In this document: piece by piece, positions 24,401 through 37,088 of the stretch
Position numbering within the stretch: the first letter of the stretch is position 1
Layout of the letters: the number at the start of each line of letters is the position of its first letter
Assembly (NCBI GenBank): GCA_964036155.1
Contig: OZ038423.1
Location: 54,203,249 to 54,267,248 of the forward strand
Direction: 5' to 3'
Origin: Diploscapter coronatus
Taxonomy: Eukaryota; Nematoda; Chromadorea; Rhabditida; Rhabditidae
DNA: 64,000 nucleotides
Notes under the pieces: model-generated
Database searches by the model: none
What the model saw: the letters and a program-made list of their open reading frames with translations, nothing else
Told to the model about the DNA's origin: nothing
Translations under genes and position numbers: made by a program

Positions 24401-27400
24401 CGTAGATTTACGTATACCCCTGATTCACATCCAATCTCTGCAGGAACTTTTTGTGAAATAGATTTGGCCTATAAATGGCTCGTTCTGTCTATATTTATCT
24501 CAGAACTAATAAATAATTCTCTAAAAATTAAAACAATTATTTAAGCCGTCTTGTGGCAGACGATCTGGTTGCCAAAATGCAGGTGCAGACTCCGAACGAG
24601 GATCTCTGGCTGGATTACGCGCCTCAGAAATGGTACCCGCCTGCGCTTGGAGTATGTTCTCTTCCTCGTCTTCTTGATAATAGGATTACTTTCAGAATCT
24701 GCTGCACACGATTCTGCTGCCGAATGTGTCCAGCCATCACAAACGCAAACTTCTCGTCTACTATTTCCAGGACTATTTCACTGCGAATTCATCGAATGAG
24801 GTTTGGATTATAGATTTTTGAAATGATAGAAACTATTTGATAAAATTCTTCCTGTCTTGATTCAAGTAATTTTTACTAGTTCATCCCCATTTTTCGAGCA
24901 GTTGTCCTAACTCTTCGTGATCTAATAATTGCAGAACATATCCGAGGAAATCATCCAGATGCTGGAGTCGATTCTGAAGATCGACAGACAGTTCGTCAAT
25001 TCGATCATCGCAGAGAGAGCAGAGATGCAAAGACGCAGACAACAGAAGCAGAACGGCGGACAAGAAGAAGAACACGGAGAGGAGGCCGAGAGGAAGAAGG
25101 TCGAGCAGGAAGTGAATGAGATCCTGCAAATGGCCAGAAAAGGCAAACTCCCTTCTAACGATGAGGAGAAGCTCAAATGTAAGTTCGACTCAAAAACCAC
25201 TTTCTAAATAATGCACAACAATTTTCAATATACGGGGGAATTCTTCTCTCGACAAAAGCAATTTGACGGGACTGTCGACATAGATGGCACACATTTCTTG
25301 CCTACAATATGATGAAAATTTCTATTCAATTGCACAATTTTTTATTGGAAAAATTGTGCCGCTATATTGTAAGAAAGAAATTGCCGTCATTTTGTAGCTG
25401 TCTCTAAAAATCGTGCTGTCATATTTTGAAGAGCATATTTGTTGTGAAATAGAATTTACAAATTCACACAAAAGGAAATCTGGTAATTTTGGCAGAAAGC
25501 TTTGATTAGAGAGAGTTCATGTAAAGATCTTTTTACACCTTTCTTTTTCTTCGAAAAGATCCAAAATATACTCCTTCAAACTTTATTTGATCAGACTGAT
25601 CAAAATTGCAGGCCTGCTGAAACAAGTTCCATTCGGTGAATATCGCTACCAGCTGTTCCTCGTCAATCAGCATCGATACCAGGAAGTCGACATTGATGTT
25701 AGTCCGTTTTCTTTTCGAAACTGCCAAACTCCTTTAATTCGATTTGCTCAAGATTTGTTCGACTTGTAGAACAATGTCAACAGACAAAAATAGCTAAATT
25801 GAGACGAATAGAGCTATATTGGGTAACTTTGGTAATAGATTGTGCAGCTCGATGTGCTGATCAGTCTAATGCACAATCTATCCTAACATACAGTGACAAA
25901 CGAAAGTTATAAACAGTTGATGATATTCTGCGCCATTGTGCCTTCTCCATATTAGTTTTGATCAATTTTGCAATTTCTCTGGTCATCAGCATATTCGAAA
26001 GCTATTTCTTTCCAAGGTCATCTCAGTCGTGTCAGAATTTCGCGAATAATTGCTATTCATTACTTGATTGTTACACTTTCAAAAATCGCAAACTTCGTCG
26101 ATTAAAACAACTAGAAGAAAAATAGAAATCGTTGAAATCGAGTGTCATTATCTTCCCCTTCATTAACAACGAGTCAATTTTGATCAATTTTCAGCTTCCC
26201 ATTACGAATGACGCGAACAAATACGTGAAGGCCTATGCCCAGATCAGCAATGGGTTGAGAAAGAATGGACGGCAGGTCGGGGCTGACAGAAGTCAGTCGG
26301 GCAGACCGCTCTGGGATCAGGAACTCATCAGGAAACTCGCTGCCGGTCAAAGTAGAAAGAGTCGCGTCTTTTCCTTCCTCTAATTTCACTCAACCTAGAT
26401 GCCTCTGCCAGTGCCACGATCGATGCCACCGACTCGCCTCCAATCAAGAAGTTCATCCCCAAAACACCCAAGAATCTCTGGGGAAAACACAGGTTCGAGA
26501 ATTAAACTGTATTGATTTCGAGTGTTTATTAGTGTCGAAACAGAATGGAATTTTGTGGGATTGGGATGATCAAAATCGCATGGATTTCGACTTTTCGTAG
26601 CTGAAATTCCTGCTTATCAGGAATGTCTATAACTTGATGATATATTAAAGTCTGCTTATTTGTAGCACCTTCTATCAAGCTATTCCTCCATGCTTCCTTT
26701 ATACCTTTTCCACAAATTCAGTTTACCGATAACCCCTATCATTACTCAAATTTGAACTTCACTTGATGAATTGTGCATCTAATTCAGACTGTCAATTACC
26801 CACGGTCAGCAGCAGGAAGCCTCGACTCCAGTCTCGGACACTCCGAACACAGACAGCCGCCACTCCCTTGACAGCACGTCAAAGTCCAAACTGCACAGAC
26901 TCACATTCGATGAGGACGACACACAGGATAGGGAGGCCAATAAGAATGTGTAAGCGAACTGAGATATGCAATCAGGGAAATTCCTTTGATCACTTTTACC
27001 CTACCCTCGTAACGTACCATTTCAAACTTACAATTCTTGCTAAAAAATTCTTGAAACTCGATCGAGATGATGAAAAGGCGAATTTTAGGCCATCAGAAGA
27101 GAAGCAGAGAATCGACAAGCTGCTGGCCACTCCAAAGGACCGAGTGCAGAGAGCACAGGCAGCTCAGGCCATGCACAGACTGTCCTTCGAAAAGACTCCT
27201 CCACAGGAAGCCAACAGAATGCCTCCACGCACGCCGGCAAGCATCCTCAAGTCGGGTGGAAGGAGAGGTGGTATGTCAATTCATCTGGACTTTCTGATGC
27301 AAATTGAGAACAATCTTCTTCTCTTCAAACTGCTAAAACTCAAAACATAGGCAAAAAACCTACCCATTGTAAAGTTTATTCATCGTTTATTTGGAAACTA

Positions 27401-30400
27401 TTAGATCTTTGGAATAGGATTTTTTTAATAACAAATGGAGACTAATTCTGAATTATGACTAAAATAAATCCCGCTGAAAAGGACAAGATGAAAGATGAGA
27501 GTAGGAAGAAATAATATCAGTTTTTCACCGAGATTCAGTGACAGTCCAAATGGATTCTGAAAATTGAATAACAGAAACATCACAATTCATCAGTTTTCGC
27601 AAACTTTGTCAGTTATCATCCACTGCTCCATTCAATATTTCCTTTTAAGTGGAAGCCTCGCCGGGTCGCGGCCGCATCAAATTCGACTTGCCCAATTTGA
27701 CGGGTTCGAGTGTCGAGGAATCGCCCGTTGCCGCCAGCTCAGCCAACGAGCCTCCACTTGTAATTCAAAGCCTCTTTTTGATCCTTTCATTCGCCTTATT
27801 TCAGAGACCCAACTTCGACATAGAAATCGATGAAGTCGACGATAATTCGCCTTTGGCTCCGATTGCACCTTTGGTATAGCTTACGATAAAATAATAATAG
27901 CTTCTTGGAAAGTTATTGAAGTCCGACTATTTATTCGGCTTTATTTTTTCATTGAAATGAGCTTGTATTTATTGTCTACTTTCACGCGTTCTTTTATCTA
28001 TTTTGTCATTTTCGATTTGGTTACTGTTTCGTGTCGTGACAAAAATCAAATGAAAAGTAGTCGGATAGCAATAACATCTACTTGCTCCGTCTTGATCAAC
28101 GCTAATTTATCTCTAAAATTGATGAATATACAAAGAATCCAAAATTAATCCCTTTAGTGACCTATTCTAACTTGATTTTCTTCAGAACACGACCCCGCCG
28201 ATGCCCGAGCCGCACTCCCCTCCCAGCCCTGCCGATCGTTCGTCTCGCATCAATTCCTCGTCCTCCTCTCCCTCCGCTTCTCCCCAGAAACGGACTCTGC
28301 CAGAGGACCGTTCCGCTTCAGTCGTGGATGGATCTGTGCGGGACGCAAATACAACCTACGCTAAGTCTTCTCCTCAGCACATCGACACTTCAGTCGTCAT
28401 CGAGGTTATTTCCACTTTTATTTATTCAAGAAAAACAATGTTGATGAAATGAAGTCCAGGGAAAAAGAAGGGTCTTTATTATTGATTTTGCGATGTTTGA
28501 TGTTGGGCAACTCAAATTTAAAATCTGTGCAATAGCAGACAAAAAAAGTATGGTGTCACTCGCATTTTGATTCTCCTTTTCGATGATATTTGAGATTTAC
28601 AATAAATCGACTGGTTTCAGAGGAGTTTCGAGAAGCAGCCAGAGGAAGATGAAGAGGACGAGCCGAATGATGATGATGATGATGAAGATAAACAAGCAGA
28701 GAGAGTGGATGGAGACTGGCAGGGTGAACTGGACACGGCCATCATGGAGGACGAGGAAGAGGAGAACTTCGTGGATGCCAGTGATGGCAGGCGGGTTGAA
28801 CAGGGTGAGCAGGATGACAAGGAAGACAGGGATGAAGAGAACGAGATGGAGAGGACTGTGACGGTGACGAGGAAGAGAGCCGAAGAGAGACAGTCCAGTG
28901 AGGAGACTGCACAGAACGAGGCACTGGAACAGAAGCAGGAGGAACACACCAAGGACAGTGACAGTCCTATGGGAAGGTAGGACCTTTCAAGTTGATCGTA
29001 AAATGGAGGTTCGATAATTTTGGGTAGGATATATGCTATGAAAAATAGACTTTTCTTGAATCACAACAATTTGACAAGTGAAATATGGGAGTTCATACTT
29101 GTTTCATGTTGCTTCCAGTGAAAAATATTAAATTTCATATCTCTTCATGCATCTCACTATATTTCCGCCTTTTGATTTGAACGATTTTTTACAACAAAAA
29201 ATACGAACAAAATCTATGAATTTTCTTTATCACTCCAGAAATAAGCAAGAACTTATCGTGATTTCAGTCCGGGGAAGAGAAGAGGCAGACCGCCGAAGAC
29301 GCCTGAGCAAAGCAAGGAAAAAGAAAAGGATGCAGAGGAACAGAAGCCGAAGCAGAGTCCGAGCAGGTCGAGAAGTCCGAAAAAGGCGGTTGAGACCAGC
29401 ACTCCAACCAAGTCACCACCCAAATCACCACCTCCTTCTGTTCTCAGAAAATCCACTGTAAGTTTATCCACAAGTGAATTGAGTACAGGGTTATGTGGGA
29501 ATAATTCCCCTCGAAATTAGATACATTTTTTAAAGGTTAAAACATTTTAAAAAAATGATTTTTCTACGAAATGGAAAAAGCAAAAGTCCCAATTCGCGAT
29601 TCCTCAATCATCACCCATTTTTATTCTTATCAAAGTTTTTCGCATCCTAATTTTTGAACTCCCCGAGAATCAGCTGATTTGACAATTCAAATACAATTTT
29701 CAGCGACGCACGCCCATCAAGCCCAATCGAGATACTGCTGCACCTGCGCCTGCTGTGTAAGAAATCAGAACATTCAAATCCACTATTGTTTGGTTCGAAA
29801 TCTAGGGGTGCAGTGTGATATACATGGCTATTGCTCCCTGCTGAAATTGGAGAATAGTACCTGAAATGAAAACCCCTAAAATCGCTTCTTTCCCCTCTTT
29901 TCGAGTTCAAAGATTTCGGACTCAACAATAAAACTTTCAACTTTCGATAATGCTTGGAAAGTTTACAAAAGTGGACTTGAAATATTCCTTTTCAGTGAAT
30001 TTTTCAAGGAGAAATTATTTTTAAACTCTTATACATGTTCTAATTTTCAGCGCGCGATCACCGTCTCGTTCGCTGCGTTCTGCCAAGAGCAAATCTGACG
30101 ACAAAGTCGCGAACGACGAGGACTCGGCTGAAGTGAGTCAATTTAGACTAACCATTTGGCGAACTTCTTGCATAATTCATTTTATATTCTTTAAAACCTG
30201 GTACTTTTCACCCATTTTGGAAAATGCCGAGAAACATGGAAATAGGATGAAAAGCGGGGAAGGATTTTCTCGGTTCGGTTTGATTATCGATTTTCAAAGA
30301 CATTTCGATTTGGTTTGTGGGATCTGACGATTTTTGAAGTTCAATTTTACAAATAGAAACAATTAGCCTAAAACTACTTTAAATCGATATTTTAAGATGA

Positions 30401-32419
30401 AATTGAAATGCAGAACATATATTTTTGGGCATGAATAATCTTAGTTTCTGATAGAAATAATAAGAATTAGGCAGTGAATTACTGTAAAGCTCGTAATTTC
30501 ATCAGGTTTCACAATCTACATAAATTTATCATATCTCAAACACGAAAATGTGAAGACATGCCTGTTTATTTGAAGAATTCCGAAAATAAATTGATGTATT
30601 TGAGTTGCAGATCTACATTCGACGTCAAGTGAACAACCACCCGTTGGCCGACAAGCTTTCTGCCTCCACCATTAAAAAAATTGCAGATGATTCAGCCTTG
30701 AGAGGTAACATTTCGAAAAAAAGTGAAAAATTGATAATAGTAAAAGTTTCATGAACCTACAATCCTCTTTCTTCTCCCATAGAACTGGTAGATCTAAAAA
30801 AGTCGATTTATCTTAGCCCGACAAATTGAAGGTCCTTTCTTTCGTCGAAAATAAGAGAAGGAATGAGTAAAGAATATACTAAATTCTTTCTAGTCTTTTC
30901 AAGTAAAATTTGTCCGTTCTTGTTTCTCCTATCCCTCAATGAATTTCATCCCATTTATCTTTTTGACGAACGAACATTTAGTTCGTTTAACCTCAACACA
31001 AAATAGACAAGACATACAAAATTTGAACTATTTGCGAATATTCGATGAATGCTCAAATGAGTCGATGAATTTGCAGCCCTGGTGGGAATCAAAAAGAGGA
31101 TCCAGAATCGAGTGAGGCAGAAGGATGAACAGAGCAGTTCGAATGCGGATGCAGATGCACCGACCTCTTCTGCTGCCAGCGACAGGGAGGCACAGCAGCA
31201 CAAGTCACCTGCCAGGAAGAATACCAGGAAACGATCGCTCTCAGGTTGGCTGATTCGTGATATTTTTCACAATTGCAAATTTCTGATAATGATGACATAA
31301 TTTGATCACCATGAAGAGAAAAAAATCAAATACGTCGAGAATAAATTCCATTAGAATCAGAGAGTCAACTGTTTATTTTTCTTTTCATTCTTCAATTATT
31401 CTCTCCTTAAATTCAATGTTTAAAAATCTTATCTATAACCTCACAATCAGTGCTAATTTTCAGAGCAGTCCTCGAATTCCCAGATAGCCGCCCTCGCTCT
31501 TCCCGTGACTGCGACTGCACCTACAACTCCGAAGAAAGGCCGAGCGACCAGGGCCAAGACTGCTTCGGCACAGAAGAATGGCAACAAGAACGCGATTGCA
31601 AATGCGACTCCCGCACTGCAGAATTCTGCTGTCGCTGATGACACGATGCAGGAATCCGGGCTCAGACGCAGCAATCGCAGACGGACTCTCTCCGGTTTGT
31701 CACTTGATTTATAAAACTGCTCCTCAAACATTACCATTTTCTCTGACAAAGTGATACCAGCTATTATATCCATGGAGATAATGCAATTTTAATTACTAGA
31801 ATTAGAGCAAGCGAATTTATACTATTTTACACCACTTTGTTAGAGAACAACATTTACTTTTGTAATGATATGAAAATAGCTTGTGACAGTGCAAAGAACT
31901 GAACAGTTTGGAATTCAATCACGAGTTTCAGAGCAAGCCCGAATGATCGCAGAGCAGGAGGAGGCAGTGCGGATCGCCAGAGAGACCAAACAGAGAGGCA
32001 GGAAGAAGACGCCCACTCCCAGCAACACGCCCTCGACCTCGAATGCGGGAAGTCAGCCTAACAGCGGCAAGAACAGCCAGGATGATCAGCACCCAACCAC
32101 TTCCGGAATCAGACGATCCACTCGCAAACGATCAGCTTCTGGTAAATTCAATTTTTTTTTCGTCCTCTAGATTTTATCTTCCCTCTAATATCGACAGATC
32201 GATCCCGAGATTCTACTTTTCCAATCATGCACATTGCAAATAAATAATGTTGTATGGAAAAAAAAACCCTTCTCTGTTGTCATTCTACACGAAATCTATA
32301 ACGAATGAATTTCAGTAACGAGTGACGCTGGAAAGGGTTCGAAGCCGAACAGTCCGCTTGCGACTCCGAAGCGACCCAGGAGAAGGGCGGAGGCAATTGC
32401 TGAGGAGGACGAGGAGTGA
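18489..32419 (+). CDS. AHCTF1: ELYS-type nucleoporin / chromatin-binding protein
   Basis: ELYS binds nucleosomes at mitotic exit and recruits the Nup107-160 complex for pore assembly. Exons: 18489-18612, 19348-19485, 19640-19767, 20212-20311, 20358-20480, 20839-21025, 21362-21587, 21948-22127, 22267-22416, 22598-22825, 23012-23140, 23446-23617, 23790-23948, 24004-24172, 24546-24651, 24696-24800, 24935-25178, 25612-25697, 26195-26351, 26399-26492, 26788-26949, 27089-27270, 27650-27759, 27805-27873, 28186-28404, 28621-28976, 29268-29457, 29704-29756, 30051-30132, 30611-30704, 31077-31244, 31464-31694, 31932-32141, 32316-32419. All phases agree, giving 1,744 residues (human protein about 2,270). 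The N-terminal third is the beta-propeller (GFVATFSGRNLAIHD, LVIGLQFGGLHIIHLRGEMN, MGIFDLNMYFFKRLP), then the helical ELYS domain (KWYPPALGNLLHTILLP) and a disordered, acidic, Ser/Pro-rich tail. The tail has an AT-hook (KRRGRPPKTP) and three exons ending in RRSxRxRxxS. Intron 9 uses a GC donor. Confidence 0.9.
19794..19891. repeat. 98-bp GCATTTCACT inverted-repeat element in ELYS intron 3
   Basis: It starts GCATTTCACT and ends AGTGAAATGC, with a second inner pair around CCTGG / CCAGG. There is no coding capacity. It begins 26 bp after the exon 3 donor. Confidence 0.55.
19999..20173. repeat. 175-bp GTACTCTCTATTGTCC inverted-repeat element in ELYS intron 3
   Basis: Ends GTACTCTCTATTGTCC and GGACAGTAGAGAGTAT are inverted, and the repeat continues inward through AATGATAGATTGCAGAG / CTTTGCAGCCTATCATTT. 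It lies 38 bp before exon 4, so it could influence splicing. Confidence 0.65.
21076..21148. repeat. 73-bp CAATCATAAATGAG hairpin element
   Basis: A perfect 14-bp inverted repeat, CAATCATAAATGAG / CTCATTTATGATTG, with a 45-nt centre, in ELYS intron 6. No target duplication was noticed. Confidence 0.65.
24352..24422. mobile_element. 71-bp hAT-like miniature element with 8-bp target duplication
   Basis: Ends CAGGGATGTACGTAAAT and ATTTACGTATACCCCTG are inverted repeats. It is flanked by ATCCACAT (24344-24351) and ATTCACAT (24423-24430), a 7/8 match. The whole element is little more than two ends. It sits in an ELYS intron. Confidence 0.75.
31077..32141 (+). repeat. Three tandem 1-1 phase exons of ELYS with a shared RRSxR end motif
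   Basis: Exons 31077-31244, 31464-31694 and 31932-32141 begin and end in phase 1. They end in ARKNTRKRSLS, LRRSNRRRTLS and IRRSTRKRSAS, each followed by the split glycine or glutamate codon. Two of the exons start with Glu-Gln. Equal phase and equal end motif point to exon duplication. The RRS-x-R core resembles the arginine anchor of the CENP-C motif, which grips the nucleosome acidic patch. Confidence 0.7.
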
Positions 32420-32970
32420 GGGCTGCAAAGAGGAGGACTCACTGATCAGCTCGATATTCATCTTTCTTTCCTTTCATATGCGGTTTTAGCGATTTATTGT
32501 AGACGTTGATCACGTGATCCCTATTTATTCTTTTCAATTATCATTTTTCTATTTCCAATTTCTCCCTTTCATGTTTGGATCTCAATCTTGTGCTCAATGA
32601 TTATTTTACTATTTCCGACTTGACTAATTTAGATCTAAGTGATTTTTATCATGCGTTTCTTCATTTTCCTTCTGTAAATGTATGCCGATAGTTTATCATT
32701 TGAGTATTCCTATTATGGTTGAGAAGGAGAATATAAAGTTTTTCTTGAAAGATTGCTACACTTATTGAAATGTAAAAACTACAAATTTCAAGAAATCAAA
32801 ATTTATGGAATGGGAAAATTATTCCGGTTGCCATATTCAAAATTCAGATACCTAGCAACTCGATTTAGAAGAGAACGTCAACAGCATAGACTTTTTTTTT
32901 TTTAATATTCTGCTACTAGTTTTACATTCATATCCAATCCAGTAATACCTGAGTTTCTACAATTATTGCA
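32420..32970. other. ELYS 3' flank, no gene seen
   Basis: AT-rich sequence follows the ELYS stop. It has several AATAAA/ATTAAA-like stretches and short open frames but no supportable feature before the next start at 32971. Confidence 0.4.
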
Positions 32971-34532
32971 ATGGCTAAAAATCCTCCAGCTATCGAAGAA
33001 AACAAACGAGTCGGCCAACAGCTTTATGAGGGTGGGTAGTGATGCAATATTTTTATTATTTTTTCGCGCTATCACATCTATTCTCCAAGAATCAATATTC
33101 TGTGGAAGTTATCATACCATTCTTTTCAGAATAATCGCACGCAAATTTCTTTATAATGAATTGCAAGATGGTTGTAAATATTTCTTACAGTTTCCTATCT
33201 AACATCAATTTCTATATTTAGATTGGATGGACTACAAAGAAAAGGTAACATGCTAGGTTAACCAGGAAGCTTTTGTCGCATATTATGCATCTATTCATGC
33301 AAGTATTAATGTAAAACTTGGAGTAAATTTCGTAACGGACTGAATCATTGGAATGAAAATATTAAATAGCACCACTTTAATCGGATTAAGCCATTGAAAC
33401 GTTAATTCTAGACAATCTTGTATCATGTGGATGTCTGAAAAAATTTGTCCGCTATCGCACACATTGAAAATATAAATGAGCATCGTAACTTATGACAGTA
33501 CTTTCAGACAAACTATTATGTTTGAATTCATAAAACTCTTGCATCAGTTATTCTTTTCGAATGATCTCAAATCATTCAGCTGTCAATATCTTCCCGTCTG
33601 ACTCCTGAAGATCAGCTTCCTCCCAACAGAAGCAAGTACAAATTCGATGAAACGTATGTCAAGAATGTTTCACAGAGCCCGGTCAATCACAATTTTGTCA
33701 ATGTTGGAAATATTATGAGTATCCTCTTTAGAGCCTGCAAGAAGAAAATACACTGTCAGCTTCAAGAACCGAGAAAACAAAATCTCCTATTCCTAAGCAT
33801 CAGAATAGTGTTAAGCAGAAACGTAAGTAAATGAGTATTTTTCCAAGTCAATCAATCAGTTAAGCATTTTTCGTGTTTTTCTTCTCAAAGATAAATGTAA
33901 AAGTTCATATTTATCAGCTAAATTGCAAAATATCAAGGTTCAAAACCTTAAAAAATCTCGCTCGAAGTTGGCTAATATTTCCCATAGATGAATTTATATT
34001 CTAAAAATATATATTATGAATATCAAAAATGCATTGTTTATTCGCTGATTTACTTTCTTCGTAAAATAAAATTATGAATAATTCAGCGATTGCAATGGAT
34101 ATCCCATTTCACGATAGAAAAATGACGAAAGAAGAAGTTAGACCAAATAACAGGAGCCATCGAAATAGCACTGCAAGTGTGGGCATTAGAGCGCTCAAAT
34201 TCTCTTCGTCGAAATTCCCTTCAGACGCGGAAATCGAAGAACTTGTAGGTTTATATTATGTCTATCTGCTAAAATACAAAGGTCTGGAATCGAAACTCTG
34301 ACGCCTAAAAACTCTCATGTAATTTCTTGTTTTCAGTACCAAAATCACAACTCAGACAGCCCCTGAATATGCATTATCCCAAATTTTCAGAAACCACTAT
34401 ACTGTTTAATTATAGGTGAAGAACAAAATTTTGAAAGATCTCGGACCGTTTTATGCGTGGGTCACAAATGGAAGACGGGATGACATTAAACGAGAAATCA
34501 TCAAGAAACTTCTATTCGGTTCTTCGAAATAA
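32971..34532 (+). CDS. Unrecognised basic protein of about 170 residues
   Basis: Five exons can be joined: 32971-33031 (MAKNPPAIEENKRVGQQLYE), 33222-33245 (DWMDYKEK), 33580-33658, about 33733-33822 and 34084-34246, then 34417-34532 ending LFGSSK. The third acceptor is an AG-AG tandem: using the second AG (TTAGAG) keeps the frame TLQEENTLSASRTEKTK. The fourth exon carries FHDRKMTKEEVRPNNRSHR. The last exon is the best ordered part: KNKILKDLGPFYAWVTNGR followed by a Lys-rich helix. No family was recognised. The charged, Ser-rich middle looks disordered and the C-terminal 40 residues look like a small helical domain. Tandem with ELYS. Confidence 0.55.
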
Positions 34533-34683
34533 TCACTTTTCAATTTTATTATTTGAATATTTTTACTGTTTATTTACCTATTCTTTTTTGAACCAGTGAA
34601 ATTGTAGTATATTGCAAAGGAAAAAAAAAAACATGAGATCAAATCAAACATCCCCCTGTTCTTGAATCCTGGTTATCGAATAT

Positions 34684-36717
34684 TCAGTGATTTTTTCCAG
34701 ATTTAGCAGTTGATCTTCTGGAGTGAATTCCCTGCTGAAGTTTCGAGAAAATAGCATAGCGCTTGTCAGATCGGTAGTTACTGAAATTAAACATAATAAA
34801 TTAGGATACATTGTTTTTTTGCTTTCAGAAATTTCTAAAATACTCAAACAAATTTTCTTATATTTTAGCTAATAAAATGAACAGTTCAGAAACGAGATAA
34901 AGTTAGCAGTAATGTTGTGAACCTACTCCACAATGTTGCACATATTCATAGGATTTACCAAATGATCAGACTACATTTTTCCCACTTTTTCTAATCATTT
35001 TCAGGTATATCTTCAAGTTATATGCCAGACTAAACTTAAATTTTGGGAAATTGTCACTCTAAAATCTTTCGAGCTATCTTTACTGTAAATACATTATCAG
35101 TTTGGATAAAAAGGTTTTCTGTTAGTTTTAAAATATATATTACGCACTGAATAAACGAAGCAGCGACAATGAGAAGAACCAATAGAATGGTGAATCCAAT
35201 TGAGCAAAGAGCAGCAATGTAAATGGCCCGACCTCCCGAATCACAGCCAATCGGACAGTTCACTGGCACTGCGGAAGAGGGGGATCGACTCTAAAAATTC
35301 AGTCTAAATCAATTTAATGATGGAGCAAGATATAGCAATCTTATTGAGAATAAACAATTTCTCTATCCCAGCATGCGGTGCTGCGATAAAGTCTGAATAT
35401 AAGGTACAGGGTTGTTGGAGGGTCGGAGAAATTTGCGATCCGATCTAAGACTTCCCTCAATCCCACACGATAATGAAAACTAAAACCCTATAATTCGACC
35501 ATCTGATACTAAAAGAGTTCGGATGGGGTCGAAATATTTTGCAATCGATTGAACCAATGATAAACCCAAAAAAAATCGATCCTGACCGACCCAACAAACC
35601 TGCTAGCGTGGCATTATATTGATTGTTTATCAAATATTCGACAAATGTCGCAACATTTATCGTTTAATAGCTTCAGAACTATACCAATTTTGTGAAAATA
35701 ATTTAAACACAATTCGATCAAGGGCAATGAAAGAATAAATTGTATGTTGAAACGTAAAATCGTCACTGTACTCACTGGCACCCAGAAATGTTACTAACGA
35801 AAATGAAATATTCTTCTCACATCTTGAAAAGATAGAAAAAAGATCTTAATTAATGTCATATTTAGATTTAATTTATCTTTATGATATGTGAAAATAAAGA
35901 GATTTTTATTCTATTTCATAAAATATAACTCACTAAAATGTCGAAGACGTTCTTTACGAGTGGCGTCACGATTGGACGTGCATCTTCCGAAGACAGTAAC
36001 GAGTCTTGAAATGCATCGCTTTGAGGTCCAACCTGTAGAAATTAAACGGTTTTTCTAGACCGAAATTACATTTAACCGTATTCATTTCGGATATAGTCTG
36101 AGAAATCATCTGATTTTGATCAATTGGGCCTCGATTATTGCCTGTTATCCTGCAGTTCACCTAAACTATTTCATTCACAATAAACTAGGTGAGGAATAAA
36201 TATAGAACATTCAAAATTTTCTTCCATAAATTGATATCATTTTAATTATAACTAGGGACCGCCAGCTAAAATATAGATGTGACTTTGCGGGTCAAATTAT
36301 ACACCATTTTGCAGCTCTTGTCCATCACTACTAATTTACGAGGAGAAATAATTTTGAAAAATTGAGTTAATTCCAAAATTAAAGAAAAATCCAAGTTTTC
36401 AAAAGACGGTTTTGCGAACAAAATATGGAAGGGGAGGATGATATGAGCCGCGATATACTCCACCAAGTAGATAATGAATTTTGCAAACCTCCGCTGCGAC
36501 ATAATTCCTCATTGCATCAATAATTAGTCCATTGAAGAAGTTTCTACTCTCTTCGAAGCACGGCAAGTCCTAGAAAACTCCATTCAAAAGTTTTAAATGT
36601 CCACTAACGCACATCTTTATCCATCGTGTTGCAAGAAGATCTGCATGATTCTCCCGAATTCAGTATTTCAGATCTGACAAATAAAATAATAGAACAGAAA
36701 AACAAGGTAGAAAGCAT
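34684..36717 (-). CDS. Single-pass type I membrane protein, unrecognised
   Basis: Six exons, 36613-36717, 36489-36569, 36077-36160, 35934-36032, 35148-35290 and 34684-34780, join in phase to 202 residues. Residues 1-17 are a signal peptide (MLSTLFFCSIILFVRSE). The ectodomain of about 130 residues has seven Cys, including ESCRSSCN, DLPCFEE and PVNCPIGCDSGG just outside the membrane. A strong membrane segment follows, AALCSIGFTILLVLLIVAA, then a short basic tail of about 30 residues (KLQQGIHSRRSTAKS). One donor is the unusual GTTTGC. The topology suggests a cell-surface receptor or adhesion protein; I do not recognise a family. Confidence 0.6.
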
Positions 36718-36974
36718 GAGAATATCGCGTTTTGCACAAACCAGGTAATAATAGAAAATAGAGAAATGGAACTGCAGAGAAAAAGAGGGAGAGAGAAAAA
36801 TCAATACGATTTGTTGCTGGTTTCTGTTATCATTATTTGTCAAACGTATCAGGTTATTAGTTCATAATGTTGCATTGTTGAATAATATAATTTTGGTAAA
36901 TGGGAAAGGTAGTGTTTGAGTGAAAATAGAGTTTATTATCTGCTTCAGTCATATTAGCAATTCTGTAGAATGGC

Positions 36975-37088
36975 TTAGTGCAACCCAAAATTGATACCAT
37001 CGGAAACGGTCCCAAATAATGTAATCGAGATCCTGAAGTTCGGACGCGCGTTGTTCACGCTGTAGCGAATGTTGTACTTGAAAATCAC
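36975..37088 (-). pseudogene. Orphan terminal exon of an unidentified gene
   Basis: A 38-codon open stretch on the minus strand follows an excellent acceptor (TTTTTATGCCTCTAG) and ends in a stop. It reads VIFKYNIRYSVNNARPN then ITLFGTVSDGINFGLH. It looks like a real last exon with a beta-rich sequence. Just upstream on its strand lies the inverted-repeat element 37083-37443 and then the HSP70 palindrome, so its other exons have either been displaced or deleted. It could also be a distant exon of a gene with very long introns. Confidence 0.35.

Noticed and set aside
28597..28952. Long Ser/Leu-rich ORFs on the minus strand
   Set aside because: They are antisense shadows of the acidic, Asp/Glu-rich ELYS exon 28621-28976.
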